Source: Cafeteria roenbergensis
Taxonomy: Eukaryota; Sar; Bigyra; Bicosoecida; Cafeteriaceae
DNA length: 64,000 nt
NCBI GenBank assembly: GCA_008330645.1
Contig: VLTN01000075.1
Span: 86,268 to 150,267 of the forward strand
Reading direction: 5' to 3'
Shown here: positions 39,881 to 51,100 of the stretch, piece after piece
Layout of the letters: each line of letters starts with the position of its first letter
Numbering within the stretch: position 1 is the first letter of the stretch
The notes under the pieces: model-generated
Database searches by the model: none
Told to the model about the DNA's origin: nothing
Seen by the model: only the letters and a program-made list of their open reading frames with translations
Translations under genes and position numbers: made by a program

Positions 39881-42874
39881 CTACCGAGGGCGCGACGCCG
39901 CAGGGCCGGCCGCCGCTGCGGCCGCCGCCGCTGCAGCCGCCGCCTTGCGGCGGGCCCTCGCTGCGGCGGCTGTGGCGGCGGCAGCAGCGGCTGCGGCCTC
40001 CGCGTCGGCCACCCCTGCAAGCTGCGCCGCCCCGGCACTTGCAGTGCGCGCCCTGCCCCGTCTCCGCGCCAGCCGGGCGTAGTCTGCTTGAAGCCCCTCA
40101 CGCACGTCCGCCGAAGCTGCGAGGAAGAAGGACGTCTCGCCGTCGTCGCCGCCCCCGCCCTGAGGCACCGCAGCCGCGCCTGGCCCCGCGCTCGAGCCAA
40201 CGGCCAGGGGGCTCCCCACCACCACGGGGCTCGTCGGCACAGCCGGCGCGTCGGCGCGAATTCGGAGGCTCAGCGGCTCCGCACGGGGCGACAGCGCTCT
40301 CCAGCCGGCCTCTGCCGGGTCGTCCGCAGCCGCGCCGACGGGGATTGCGGCCGCCACGGGCCCCGCGTCCTCCCAGGAGGGAGGCACGGAGACGGCCGCG
40401 CTGCCCCGGCCCAGCGCGCTGGGCGAGGCCGCGTCCAGGTCGAGCCCGACGCTGTCGTCGCCGGCGGCGCGCAGCCATGGCGGCTGGCCCTCCGCGGGGG
40501 CGGGCGGCGCCCGCCTCCAGGCGGCCTGCCCGCCGCCGGCGCCCCAGTCCAGCTCAGGGGAGACCGGCGAGCCGCTGCGGCCGGACCGGCAGCCGTCCGA
40601 GGCCAGCGCCCAGGCGAGCCCCTCAGCGCTCGGAGCGCCCTCGGCGTCGCTCCTGCCAGCGCCCCAGGGGTCCGCTTCGGTGTCGGTGCCCGTGGACGCG
40701 CCGCCGTCGCTGGCTGCCGCGCTGCCGGCAGCGAGCGGCGACGCCAGCCCAGCGCGGCCAGCGGCGCCTTCTGCTGCAGGGGCCGCGACGGCGCCCCACA
40801 GCCCAGCGCGGCCAGCGGCGCCGCCTGCCCAGGCGCCGGCAAGCTCGCCGCGTCCGGGCCTGCCGGCCCAGTCCTCCTCGCCGCCGAAGCGGCCCTCCGC
40901 GCCCGCCCGGCCGCTCGCCCCTGCGGCAGGCCGCTCGCCGTCGCCGCCCCTGCCGACGTCGCCCAGGTCGTCTGCCCCGGCTGCCGATGCGTCGCTCCTC
41001 CCAACAGGCCCGTCCGGCCGGCCGCTGGCTGCGGAGCGCGACCTGCGGCAGGCAGCGGGCTGCGCGCCGATCCGGCCACGCTCGCCTCGAGCCCGCCCGT
41101 CGGCGGCACCACCGCCCACGGCTGCGCCAAGCGGACGCAGCGCCGGCGCCAGCTCGCCGCTCCCGCGCCACGCGGCCTCGCCCTCGAGCTGCCTGTCCTG
41201 AGCACTGCCGCCGGCATGCAGCTCGCGGACGTTGCGGGCCCGGCCTCCCGCGCTGCTGCTGCTGCCGCCGCTGCTACAGATGCTGCCGTCGCCGCCGCCG
41301 CCGCCGCCGCCGTCGCCGCCGCCGCCACTGCTGCTCCCGGCGCCCCTGCCGCCCGCCTGTCCGCCATTGCCGGTGACCCGCTGCGGCCCGTTGTCGCCTT
41401 CCGCACCGGGAAGCCGCCCCGGCGTCATGTCCGGCGCGATTTCGATCCCTTCGCGGGGAACGGCCCACTCGGTCCAGCGCCACACGACGAAGACGAACGC
41501 AGCCATAATGAGGCCGATCACGCCCTGGGCCAGGCCGCAGCTGAACAGGCGGCGAAGGCGCTCCAGGAGAGGAGTGAGCGGGGCCGCCACGGCGGCGTCG
41601 TAGACCACGGAGGTGCGCCGCGCGACGTCGTGCCAGGAGTAGCGAGTGGCCACTTCGTCGTGGAAGCCAGCAGGGTCCACCTCCGAGAGGCGTGATATTG
41701 CGCGTCGCACCGCCTCGACGAGCGACTCCGGGTCCGGCTCTGCAAACGCGATCATCCGAGAGGGCAGGACCTCCGGCACGCCGCCCACGCGCGTGGACAC
41801 GACGAACAGGCCGCAGCAGGCCGCCTCCAGGATGGCGATGCAGAAGGACTCGGTGAGCGAGCAGTTGAGGAAGATGTGGCCCCTGCAGAGCACGTCGCGC
41901 ACTCCCGAGTGCTGCACCGCCCCAAGCAGCTCCACGCGGTCCTGCAGCTGGTGGCGCTCGCGCATCTCCTCCAGCAGGAGCCGCTTCGGCCCGTCGCCGC
42001 CGATGATGAAGCGCACGGCCGGGTACTCCCGGCAGATGCGCGGGATGACGTCAACCACAAGGTCGATCCCCTTGCGGTACACGAGCCGGCTCATCATCAC
42101 GATGTTGATCGTGCCCTGCGGCCACACCAGCCCGGGGTCAGGTGTGAAGCGCGTCGGGTCCACTGCGTTGGGGATCGCAGAGGTCCGACTCGGGGGCAGC
42201 GCCGCCCTGAGCACCAAGTTCTCCCGGCAGGTGTGGGACACGCAGATGCAGTGGTCCACGTCCGCCATGCTGTACTTGCACATTTTGTTGACGCACACGG
42301 ACGCGAGGTCCGCGAAGCCAAACAGGGAGTGGTCAGTGTACACGCACGGAAGGCCCATCGTGCGAGCGTACAGCAGGCACTCGTGGCCTGTCGTGGACGT
42401 CGCCTGGTGCGCATGCACCACGGTGATGCGCTCACGCAGCAGAATTTCGCGGAACAGCGGCAGGAAGGAGTAGAAGTTGGGCCAGGCCACGTTGGAGACC
42501 ATCACGCTCACGGGGCAGTAGTACACCTTGAGGCCGTTGGTCATGTACCGCACGCCAGCGCGGAACCGCCCCAACGCCGGCGCGGCCTGCTGCTGCAGCG
42601 CTTCCGCTCCCCGGCCAGCCAGCGGGCGGGCAGCGCGCCTCGCGCGGCGGTCGCGTTGCGCAGCGACAGTTCCAATCGCGGCGCCCAACGACGCAGGGGA
42701 GGGCGGCGCCTTGGTCTCGTAGGCATGCGTTACGACGACGCACTTATGGCCCATTGCCATGAGACACTGTGCAAGGCTCCACACGTGCATTTCCACGCCA
42801 CCGAGCTGGGGGTAAAAGAAGTCCCCGACGAGGCAGATGCGGTGGCGCCGCTCCCCGGTGCGAGCGAGGCTCAT
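39881..42874 (-). CDS. PIGA: PIG-A, catalytic subunit of GPI-GlcNAc transferase, with long C-terminal extension
   Basis: 997 residues from the ATG at 42874. The GT4 glycosyltransferase core is complete: ICLVGDFFYPQLGGVEMHVWSL, VVTHAYET, then a ~50-residue Ala/Arg insertion, GVRYMTNGLKVYYCP, VVHAHQATSTTGHECLLYA, TDHSLFGFADLASV, CVSHTCRENLVLRA, IPNAVDPTRF, VMMSRLVYRKGIDL, IIGGDGPKR, and SLTESFCIAILEAACCGL with the donor-binding glutamates. A membrane segment (GVIGLIMAAFVFVVWRW) follows, as in PIG-A. The enzyme makes GlcNAc-PI, the first step of GPI-anchor synthesis, on the cytosolic ER face. Human PIG-A ends ~45 residues after the membrane span; here the frame continues ~500 residues of Gly/Ser/Ala-rich, partly acidic sequence ending in an Ala/Arg-rich helix. 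I see no convincing splice that would remove it. Confidence 0.92.
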   Translation of the reverse strand: MSLARTGERRHRICLVGDFFYPQLGGVEMHVWSLAQCLMAMGHKCVVVTHAYETKAPPSPASLGAAIGTVAAQRDRRARRAARPLAGRGAEALQQQAAPALGRFRAGVRYMTNGLKVYYCPVSVMVSNVAWPNFYSFLPLFREILLRERITVVHAHQATSTTGHECLLYARTMGLPCVYTDHSLFGFADLASVCVNKMCKYSMADVDHCICVSHTCRENLVLRAALPPSRTSAIPNAVDPTRFTPDPGLVWPQGTINIVMMSRLVYRKGIDLVVDVIPRICREYPAVRFIIGGDGPKRLLLEEMRERHQLQDRVELLGAVQHSGVRDVLCRGHIFLNCSLTESFCIAILEAACCGLFVVSTRVGGVPEVLPSRMIAFAEPDPESLVEAVRRAISRLSEVDPAGFHDEVATRYSWHDVARRTSVVYDAAVAAPLTPLLERLRRLFSCGLAQGVIGLIMAAFVFVVWRWTEWAVPREGIEIAPDMTPGRLPGAEGDNGPQRVTGNGGQAGGRGAGSSSGGGGDGGGGGGGDGSICSSGGSSSSAGGRARNVRELHAGGSAQDRQLEGEAAWRGSGELAPALRPLGAAVGGGAADGRARGERGRIGAQPAACRRSRSAASGRPDGPVGRSDASAAGADDLGDVGRGGDGERPAAGASGRAGAEGRFGGEEDWAGRPGRGELAGAWAGGAAGRAGLWGAVAAPAAEGAAGRAGLASPLAAGSAAASDGGASTGTDTEADPWGAGRSDAEGAPSAEGLAWALASDGCRSGRSGSPVSPELDWGAGGGQAAWRRAPPAPAEGQPPWLRAAGDDSVGLDLDAASPSALGRGSAAVSVPPSWEDAGPVAAAIPVGAAADDPAEAGWRALSPRAEPLSLRIRADAPAVPTSPVVVGSPLAVGSSAGPGAAAVPQGGGGDDGETSFFLAASADVREGLQADYARLARRRGRARTASAGAAQLAGVADAEAAAAAAAATAAAARARRKAAAAAAAAAAAAGPAASRPR

Positions 42875-45101
42875 GGCCGGGTGCTGCAGCCGCGTCGCTG
42901 CGCCACAGCCAGCTGGGACAGGCTCAAGCACCGGCGTTTTCTGTCCAAGCGCTCTCCCAGTGCGCGTCAAGGAGCGCGGGAAGGCACTGCTACTGGCCAA
43001 CCACCCCAACACGCCCGCCCAAGGGCCAGGCCGACCCCCGAGCGATGTGGCACACTAAAGAGTACCCCGCGGGTCTCAATCTGCCCCTGGGCTGCGGTCA
43101 CGGTCGGGAAGAGTGCGTTGCCGCTCACCAGTGGCGGGCGGAAGCGTGTTGGCGCAATTCGGAGTTGCAGAGGCTCGACTTGTGCTTTCAGCTCTGTCGC
43201 GGACCGACCAAACGCAGGCTCGTCTCGGCCCCAGAGGACAAGACGCACCGAGAGTACCCGGGGTAGCGCAGCAATACGACATTGGTGCGCACCAATTCAT
43301 CCCAGGGGAGCCCCGCCCACGGTGAAGCCCTGAATATTCCAGTGCTGCACTGCTCCAAATTTGTCGCTGTGTGTACGTCGCGCTGCTCGGTTTGCGCGCG
43401 TTTCTGGCGCGCAGGCATCGCCTGCGAGCGGAGGCTGAGCGGCGACTCGCTGCAGGGTGGTGGCAGTGACCTGGGGTTGGGATTGGGATTGAGATTGGGA
43501 CCTGGGCTTGCGGGTTCGCGCGATCTGTGAGTCGCTGGGGATGATGTTGCTGGATGAATGAACATCGTTGGATTGGTTCGGGCGAGGCTGTGCATCGAGT
43601 GTGAGATTTGGTGACACGAGTTTTTCGGTCCCCCCTGCCAATGATGCTGGGCGTCTGCTCGGCCGCATGAGTTCTTGAGGTCGGGGAAAAGCGACTGGGC
43701 GCAGCAGGGCTTCCCGACGCTCCAAACTCTGCCGAGCCCATTCTCGTCGCTGCGCCCATGTTGCATCGCCAGCAACCTCCCTGGCGATGACCGCGGGTGC
43801 CAGCAAACACGGGAGGCCTAAGACAGCTATTGGGGGTCCACTTTGGAGCCTGGGCCTATTTTCCGGGCGCGGTGGGGCGCTGGAATAAATGTGCGTGTCG
43901 TCGCTGTTGGTTTGCGCAGCTCAGGCGCTGGGCTGCTGGGCGATCCAAGCCGCAATGATTCGCTCGCCCGTCCGCCGTAGGAGTTGAGACTCTCCGGTTG
44001 GTCGAGCTGGGCCGCCCGTCATTGGGACCGGAGTCTCGGCGGCTGCAGACTTGTCGCCATTCGGACCCATGGCGGGCAACGGGCCAGGCGACGCAGGACG
44101 GACGGCTGCCGTGTGATTGATCAAGGGGGTACTGGGTCGGAAACATGCGCGGTGCATGATCAGCGCGAAACGTCATGGAAGCGCTCAATCTCACGAAAGA
44201 GCCCCAGCCCGGTTTGCTGCAGTTGGGATTGTGAACCCCAGCACCAAAAAGCGCGCCAACGGCCACCAGCATACAAAACCGGGAAAGAGAATTGGTAGAA
44301 ACTCACTGGGGGTCGTACACGTCTGGCTGGGGCGGGCGGAGATGGCGCCTCTTTGCTTGGTCGGCTGCAGCAAGCGCGGCGCATCGCCGCGGAGTCTTCG
44401 TTTGTTGAGCGGGTTGTTCCGGGCAGGTTCGCAATCCAGGCTGGTCAGCATCCGTCCAAACGAGCGCAGCTCGGCCCGTTTGGCCCACTCGGTGGTTTGC
44501 CCTGTGCGCCTCGGGCCGTGTGGCGAAAATCGCTCAGCGCGCCGAAGTGCGGCAAAGGGTTTGTCATTGCAGAAAAGCGACCCATGCAAGGCACGCGCCA
44601 TGCATCTGGGATCACCTGGCCTGGCAGCTGACTCTCCTCACTTGAAGGAGAAACCGCCGAGCACCAGCTGAAAAGGACCTGACACCTCGCCGGCAAGACA
44701 AGAGCGGCACCATTTCCCCTGCTCCGAGCCCAGACGCGACCCTGAGGCTCAGGCCACCAGCGCTCGCAACGCTGCCATCGCAATTCGTGGCGGGAGGCGA
44801 GGCGCAAGCCCGCGCCTTTTGCGGCTCTGCCGGTTTCGCTGGCAATCAGTCAACAGCTGCCGCAGCTTGCTTGGGCGCCAGCAAGGGCACCCCTTGCGGC
44901 TGCTCCCTGGCGTCGGCCCAGTTCAGGAACCAGTTGGGTTCATATTTATCCTCGGGGCACTCGCTCCCGCCACCATCAGAGCACGGGCCGCGGTCTGGCA
45001 GCTGCCACGACCTCGGCTGCCACCTCGTCATCGAAGGGCTTGGGCAGATCGGGCGACAACCAGCCAAAGCCATTCCAGCCCGCGCCCCGCCGTCGGTCCG
45101 G
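42875..45101. other. 2.2-kb region without a recognisable gene
   Basis: Composition is intermediate. ORFs up to ~240 codons occur on the minus strand but resemble nothing and overlap other-strand ORFs. It includes a TTGGGA-type repeat near 43475-43505 and a TATA-like string near 44941. Presumably it carries the upstream regions of PIG-A (leftward) and the giant gene (rightward). Confidence 0.5.
44940..44951 (+). promoter_or_regulatory. TATA-like element upstream of the giant gene
   Basis: TCATATTTATCC stands out in GC-rich surroundings about 150 bp before the proposed start at 45102. A role as core promoter is only a suggestion. Confidence 0.2.
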
Positions 45102-48100
45102 ATGCCCATTCCCCGTCGACAGTGGGGCTCTGAGCGCGCTTTCCGAGGCTGCATTGGCTGGCTGGCTTTTGCTGCTGCGTTCCTTGGCACCCGCGCAATC
45201 GAATGCCCTGCTCTCGGCGGCTCGGTGACGATTGAGCGGTCTTGCTCGCTGGCCAGTGGGGACTACTCTGTGAGCAGCCTCAGGATCATGACCGGTGTTA
45301 CCGTGACAGCAACCTTGCCAGTCTCGCTCACGGCGGCGTCAGAAGTCCACGTGGACGGAGCAATCGTCGGGCAGTCCGCGGCTGGAGGGGCGGAAATGTC
45401 ACTGACTATTCGCGCAAGAACCCTGATTCGGGTGTCCGGACAGGTGAACGTTGACGGTTGCGGCTATTCGAATGGCGCTGCGGCTCCCGGTTGCTATGGC
45501 ACAGGCAGCTACTGGTATGGAGGCTACCACGCAGTTGCGCCCTCTGGCTATTCGGGATGTGGGGACTTCGAGTGGCCAACGCTGGCAGGGAGCTCCGCAG
45601 GCTACGCAGGCTTTCCAGCTTCGGACGGGGCTGGGGGGGGGGTCCTTGCGCTTCATTGCGATGCAACCCCATCCAGCAAAGTCGAGCTAGACGGAACCGT
45701 GACAGCCTCGGGCAATATTGGGTACAATCGCGGCGGAGGCGCCGGCGGCTCTCTGATCATCAGTGCCTCCGTTTTCACTGGCGTGGGCGCCGCAAGCGTC
45801 AATGGCGGGCGTGCGTACTACAGCTCTCGTCGAGCTGGCAGCGGAGGTCGGGTTGCAATTTACGCCGTGACCAACAACTTTGCAGGCACCGTTGATGCCA
45901 GATCCGGAACAGCCGCCACCCCTGCATACACCAACGGAGCTGGGACAAAGTACTGGTGTGTGGGAAAGGCAGCTGCAGCTCAACAGGACGCGGCAACAAA
46001 CCCTCGACAGTGCGCGCATCGAAAACTGGAGGTTGATAACCATGGGCTTGGGTTCAATTCGAATTCGTTCACGATGTTGGCAACCGGTGTGCAAGCGCGT
46101 CACGTAGTCCTGGACGAGCTGTACTTTGGCTCAAACAGCTTGTTTGAGGTCGCAGCGCGGACGACGTTTGACGCAGTCGAGTCTCCAACAGATAGGACGT
46201 CTGTCACACTTGGAAACGTAACTGGCCCTGGTGTGACTGGCACAACGATGCGTTTCGCATCAGGGACAACGCTGACTCTGGCCGGCATCAGCCACGGAAA
46301 GCAAAGTGTTGGACGTCGTGCAGTTCGAAGCTGGATGGAGCGCTCTGCAGCAGAGCCTGCATGGTTGAGAGATATTGTGTCTCAGGAGACGTTCATGAAT
46401 CCCACGGAAATTGTCGTTGGTCGCTTGGAAATGCTCGCTGACAGCCAACTCAACGTGGGCAGCATCACAATATTGCGAGCAGGCACCCAGCTCTGGCTAG
46501 GAGGCCGGCTCACTGGCTGCACTTCCCTGGTCCTGGACGAAGGCTCGACAATGAGCATGGCTGAGACATCAGGAACTTGGACGGATGATAGCTCTGCCGC
46601 GCCCAGTGCTTGGGAGACGTTTGCATGCGGCGGCCCAGAGCCTGCTTGCGTTTCGAGCGGCCGAGACGTCGAGTCGCGGTTCGGGCTGTCACAGGCCGCT
46701 TTTGCGTCACTCTACATCTTGGGTGACGCGACATTGTCTCTTGAAGGCGGCATGAGGAGATTAAGGGCTCTCACAATTGCATTGGAACATGAGGGCAGCA
46801 TTATCGTCGCCAACTCGAAAGACGTTCAAGTTGTGATCGAGTCGCGAGACTGGCTCCGCGTCGGGCCGGGGGCGAGCATCCGAGCGGACGGCTCGGGCTA
46901 CGTCAGCGACACGCGTGACGCGAGCTGCTTCGGCGGTGGGAGCGGCGAGGGCGGGCTGCACGGCGGCGGGCCGGCGGGGCAGGCGTGCGGCGACTACGAG
47001 TGGCCCGTCCTCGCCGGCGCGGGCGGAGACGGCGGGTCGGGCGGCGGGTCGGTGATGCTGGTGTGCAACGCCACGGAGTCGAGCGCGATGGAGCTGAACG
47101 GCACCGTGTCCGTGAGCGGAGCCTATGGCCGGGGAGGGGGAGCGGGCGGGTCGCTGCTGGTGGTGGCCTCGCGGCTGTCCGGGTCCGGCGCCCTCTCGGC
47201 CGACGGCGGAGCAGCCACTTCCAACTCCAATGGCGGCTCCGGCGGGCGCATCGCCATCCACGCCTACCAGCCCGCGCGGAACATCACCTTCACCGGCACC
47301 GTCCGCGCTCGCGCCGGGCCGCTCTCGGGGTCCTGGGGTACACAGGCCGCCGCGGGCACGGTCTACTGGTGCGACGGGCGGGTGTCCGACACCACCGCCG
47401 CGAGCGACGCCGGCGAGAACACTCACAGGTGCGGCGTCCGCAGACTCGAGGTCGACAACGGCGACCTGCGCCAGACCACCCACCAGACGCAGCTCGTCCT
47501 CCCGCCGTGGCGCCGCAACGTCGCCATCGACGACCTCCGGATGGGCAACAGCGTCCAGCTGTCCGTGTCCCCGCCCGCCGTCTTCGACCCCGTGGCCATG
47601 CCGCTCAACCGCACCACCGTGGTCGTGGGGCGGCTGGAGGGCCTGGGCTCCGACACCTCGGCCATCCACAGCCGCGCCGGCGTGACGGTGGTGCACACGG
47701 GGCTGCGGCCGGGCGCGCAGAGCCTGCGCGAGAACGGCGACTGGCGGCGCTCCTCCATGGAGCTCGCGGGCGCGTCGGCCACGGTGGAGGAGCACGGCTG
47801 GCTGGTGCTGCCGCCCAACGTGGCGGTGCGAGACGCCGTGCTCACGGTGCGGGGCGAGGTGCGGGGCGTGCGGTCGCTGACGCTGGAGGAGGGCTCGAGC
47901 GCCAGCCTCGCGGCGAGCGGGGCCACGTGGCTGGGCGACGCGGCGGGCGCGGAGCTGGCCGGGTGGGGCGGCAGCATCCCGGCGTCCAGCAGCGCGCTGG
48001 AGGGCTGGGAGGGCTGGGCCTGCTCGCAGCGGCTGTCGGCGTGCGCGTCCCGGGGCCGCGACGCGGCGTCGTCGTCGGACCAGGGCCGGTACGCGTTCGG

Positions 48101-51100
48101 GTCGCTGCGGCTGCTGGACGACGCGACGCTGACGCTTGTTGCGGGGGTGAGCACGCTGGGCGGCGTGGTGGCCCTTGAGGCGCTGCACGCATCGCGCGTG
48201 ACGGTGCAGGGCCCGCAGACAGAGCAGCTGCGCATCCAGTCGCGAGACTGGCTCCGCGTCGGGCCGGGGGCGAGCATCCGAGCGGACGGCTCGGGCTACG
48301 TCAGCGACACGCGTGACGCGAGCTGCTTCGGCGGCGGGAGCGGCGAGGGCGGGCTGCACGGCGGCGGGCCGGCGGGGCAGGCGTGCGGCGACTACGAGTG
48401 GCCCGTGCTCGCCGGCGCGGGCGGAGACGGCGGGTCGGGCGGCGGGTCGGTGATGCTGGTGTGCAACGCCACGGAGTCGAGCGCGATGGAGCTGAACGGC
48501 ACCGTGTCCGTGAGCGGAGCCTATGGCCGGGGAGGGGGAGCGGGCGGGTCGCTGCTGGTGGTGGCCTCGCGGCTGTCCGGGTCCGGCGCCCTCTCGGCCG
48601 ACGGCGGAGCAGCCACTTCCAACTCCAATGGCGGCTCCGGCGGGCGCATCGCCATCCACGCCTACCAGCCCGCGCGGAACATCACCTTCACCGGCACCGT
48701 CCGCGCTCGCGCCGGGCCGCTCTCGGGGTCCTGGGGTACACAGGCCGCCGCGGGCACGGTCTACTGGTGCGACGGGCGGGTGTCCGACACCACCGCCGCG
48801 AGCGACGCCGGCGACAACACTCACAGGTGCGGCGTCCGCAGACTCGAGGTGGACAACGGCGACCTGCGCCAGACCACCTACCAGACGCAGCTCGTCCTCC
48901 CGCCGTGGCGCCGGAACGTCGCCATCGACGACCTCCGGATGGGCAACAGCGTCCAGCTGTCCGTGCCCCCGCCCGCCGTCTTCGACCCCGTGGCCATGCC
49001 GCTCAACCGCACCACCGTGGTCGTGGGGCGGCTGGAGGGCCTGGGCTCCGACACCTCGGCCATCCACAGCCGCGCCGGCGTGACGGTGGTGCACACGGGG
49101 CTGCGGCCGGGCGCGCAGAGCCTGCGCGAGAACGGCGACTGGCGGCGCTCCTCCATGGAGCTCGCGGGCGCGTCGGCCACGGTGGAGGAGCACGGCTGGC
49201 TGGTGTTGCCGCCCAACGTGGCGGTGCGAGACGCCGTGCTCACGGTGCGGGGCGAGGTGCGGGGCGTGCGGTCGCTGACGCTGGAGGAGGGCTCGAGCGC
49301 CAGCCTCGCGGCGAGCGGGGCCACGTGGCTGGGCGACGCGGCGGGCGCGGAGCTGGCCGGGTGGGGCGGCAGCATCCCGGCGTCCAGCAGCGCGCTGGAG
49401 GGCTGGGAGGGCTGGGCCTGCTCGCAGCGGCTGTCGGCGTGCGCGTCCCGGGGCCGCGACGCGGCGTCGTCGTCGGACCAGGGCCGGTACGCGTTCGGGT
49501 CGCTGCGGCTGCTGGACGACGCGACGCTGACGCTTGTTGCGGGGGTGAGCACGCTGGGCGGCGTGGTGGCCCTTGAGGCGCTGCACGCATCGCGCGTGAC
49601 GGTGCAGGGCCCGCAGACAGAGCAGCTGCGCATCCAGTCGCGGGACCGGCTCCGCGTCGGGCCGGGGGCGAGCATCCGAGCGGACGGCTCGGGCTACGTC
49701 AGCGGCACGCGTGACGCGAGCTGCTTCGGCGGTGGGAGCGGCGAGGGCGGGCTGCACGGCGGCGGGCCGGCGGGGCAGGCGTGCGGCGACTACGAGTGGC
49801 CCGTCCTCGCCGGCGCGGGCGGAGACGGCGGGTCGGGCGGCGGGTCGGTGATGCTGGTGTGCAACGCCACGGAGTCGAGCGCGATGGAGCTGAACGGCAC
49901 CGTGTCCGTGAGCGGAGCCTATGGCCGGGGAGGGGGAGCGGGCGGGTCGCTGCTGGTGGTGGCCTCGCGGCTGTCCGGGTCCGGCGCCCTCTCGGCCGAC
50001 GGCGGAGCAGCCACTTCCAACTCCAATGGCGGCTCCGGCGGGCGCATCGCCATCCACGCCTACCAGCCCGCGCGGAACATCACCTTCACCGGCACCGTCC
50101 GCGCTCGCGCCGGGCCGCTCTCGGGGTCCTGGGGTACACAGGCCGCCGCGGGCACGGTCTACTGGTGCGACGGGCGGGTGTCCGACACCACCGCCGCGAG
50201 CGACGCCGGCGAGAACACGCACAGGTGCGGCGTCCGCAGACTCGAGGTCGACAACGGCGACCTGCGCCAGACCATTCACCAGACGCAGCTCGTCCTCCCG
50301 CCGTGGCGCCGCAACGTCGCCATCGACGACCTCCGGATGGGCAACAGCGTCCAGCTGTCCGTGCCCCCGCCCGCCGTCTTCGACCCCGTGGCCATGCCGC
50401 TCAACCGCACCACCGTGGTCGTGGGGCGGCTGGAGGGCCTGGGCTCCGACACCTCGGCCATCCACAGCCGCGCCGGCGTGACGGTGGTGCACACGGGGCT
50501 GCGGCCGGGCGCGCAGAGCCTGCGCGAGAACGGCGACTGGCGGCGCTCCTCCATGGAGCTCGCGGGCGCGTCGGCCACGGTGGAGGAGCACGGCTGGCTG
50601 GTGCTGCCGCCCAACGTGGCGGTGCGAGACGCCGTGCTCACGGTGCGGGGCGAGGTGCGGGGCGTGCGGTCGCTGACGCTGGAGGAGGGCTCGAGCGCCA
50701 GCCTCGCGGCGAGCGGGGCCACGTGGCTGGGCGACGCGGCGGGCGCGGAGCTGGCCGGGTGGGGCGGCAGCATCCCGGCGTCCAGCAGCGCGCTGGAGGG
50801 CTGGGAGGGCTGGGCCTGCTCGCAGCGGCTGTCGGCGTGCGCGTCCCGGGGCCGCGACGCGGCGTCGTCGTCGGACCAGGGCCGGTACGCGTTCGGGTCG
50901 CTGCGGCTGCTGGACGACGCGACGCTGACGCTTGTTGCGGGGGTGAGCACGCTGGGCGGCGTGGTGGCCCTTGAGGCGCTGCACGCATCGCGCGTGACGG
51001 TGCAGGGCCCGCAGACAGAGCAGCTGCGCATCCAGTCGCGAGACCGGCTGTGGCTCGGGCCGGGGGCGAGCATCCGAGCGGACGGCTCGGGCTACGTCAG

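Noticed and set aside
43076-43810. 245-codon minus-strand ORF near the giant gene
   Set aside because: There is no recognisable motif, it overlaps similar-length ORFs in other frames, and it has no conserved start context.
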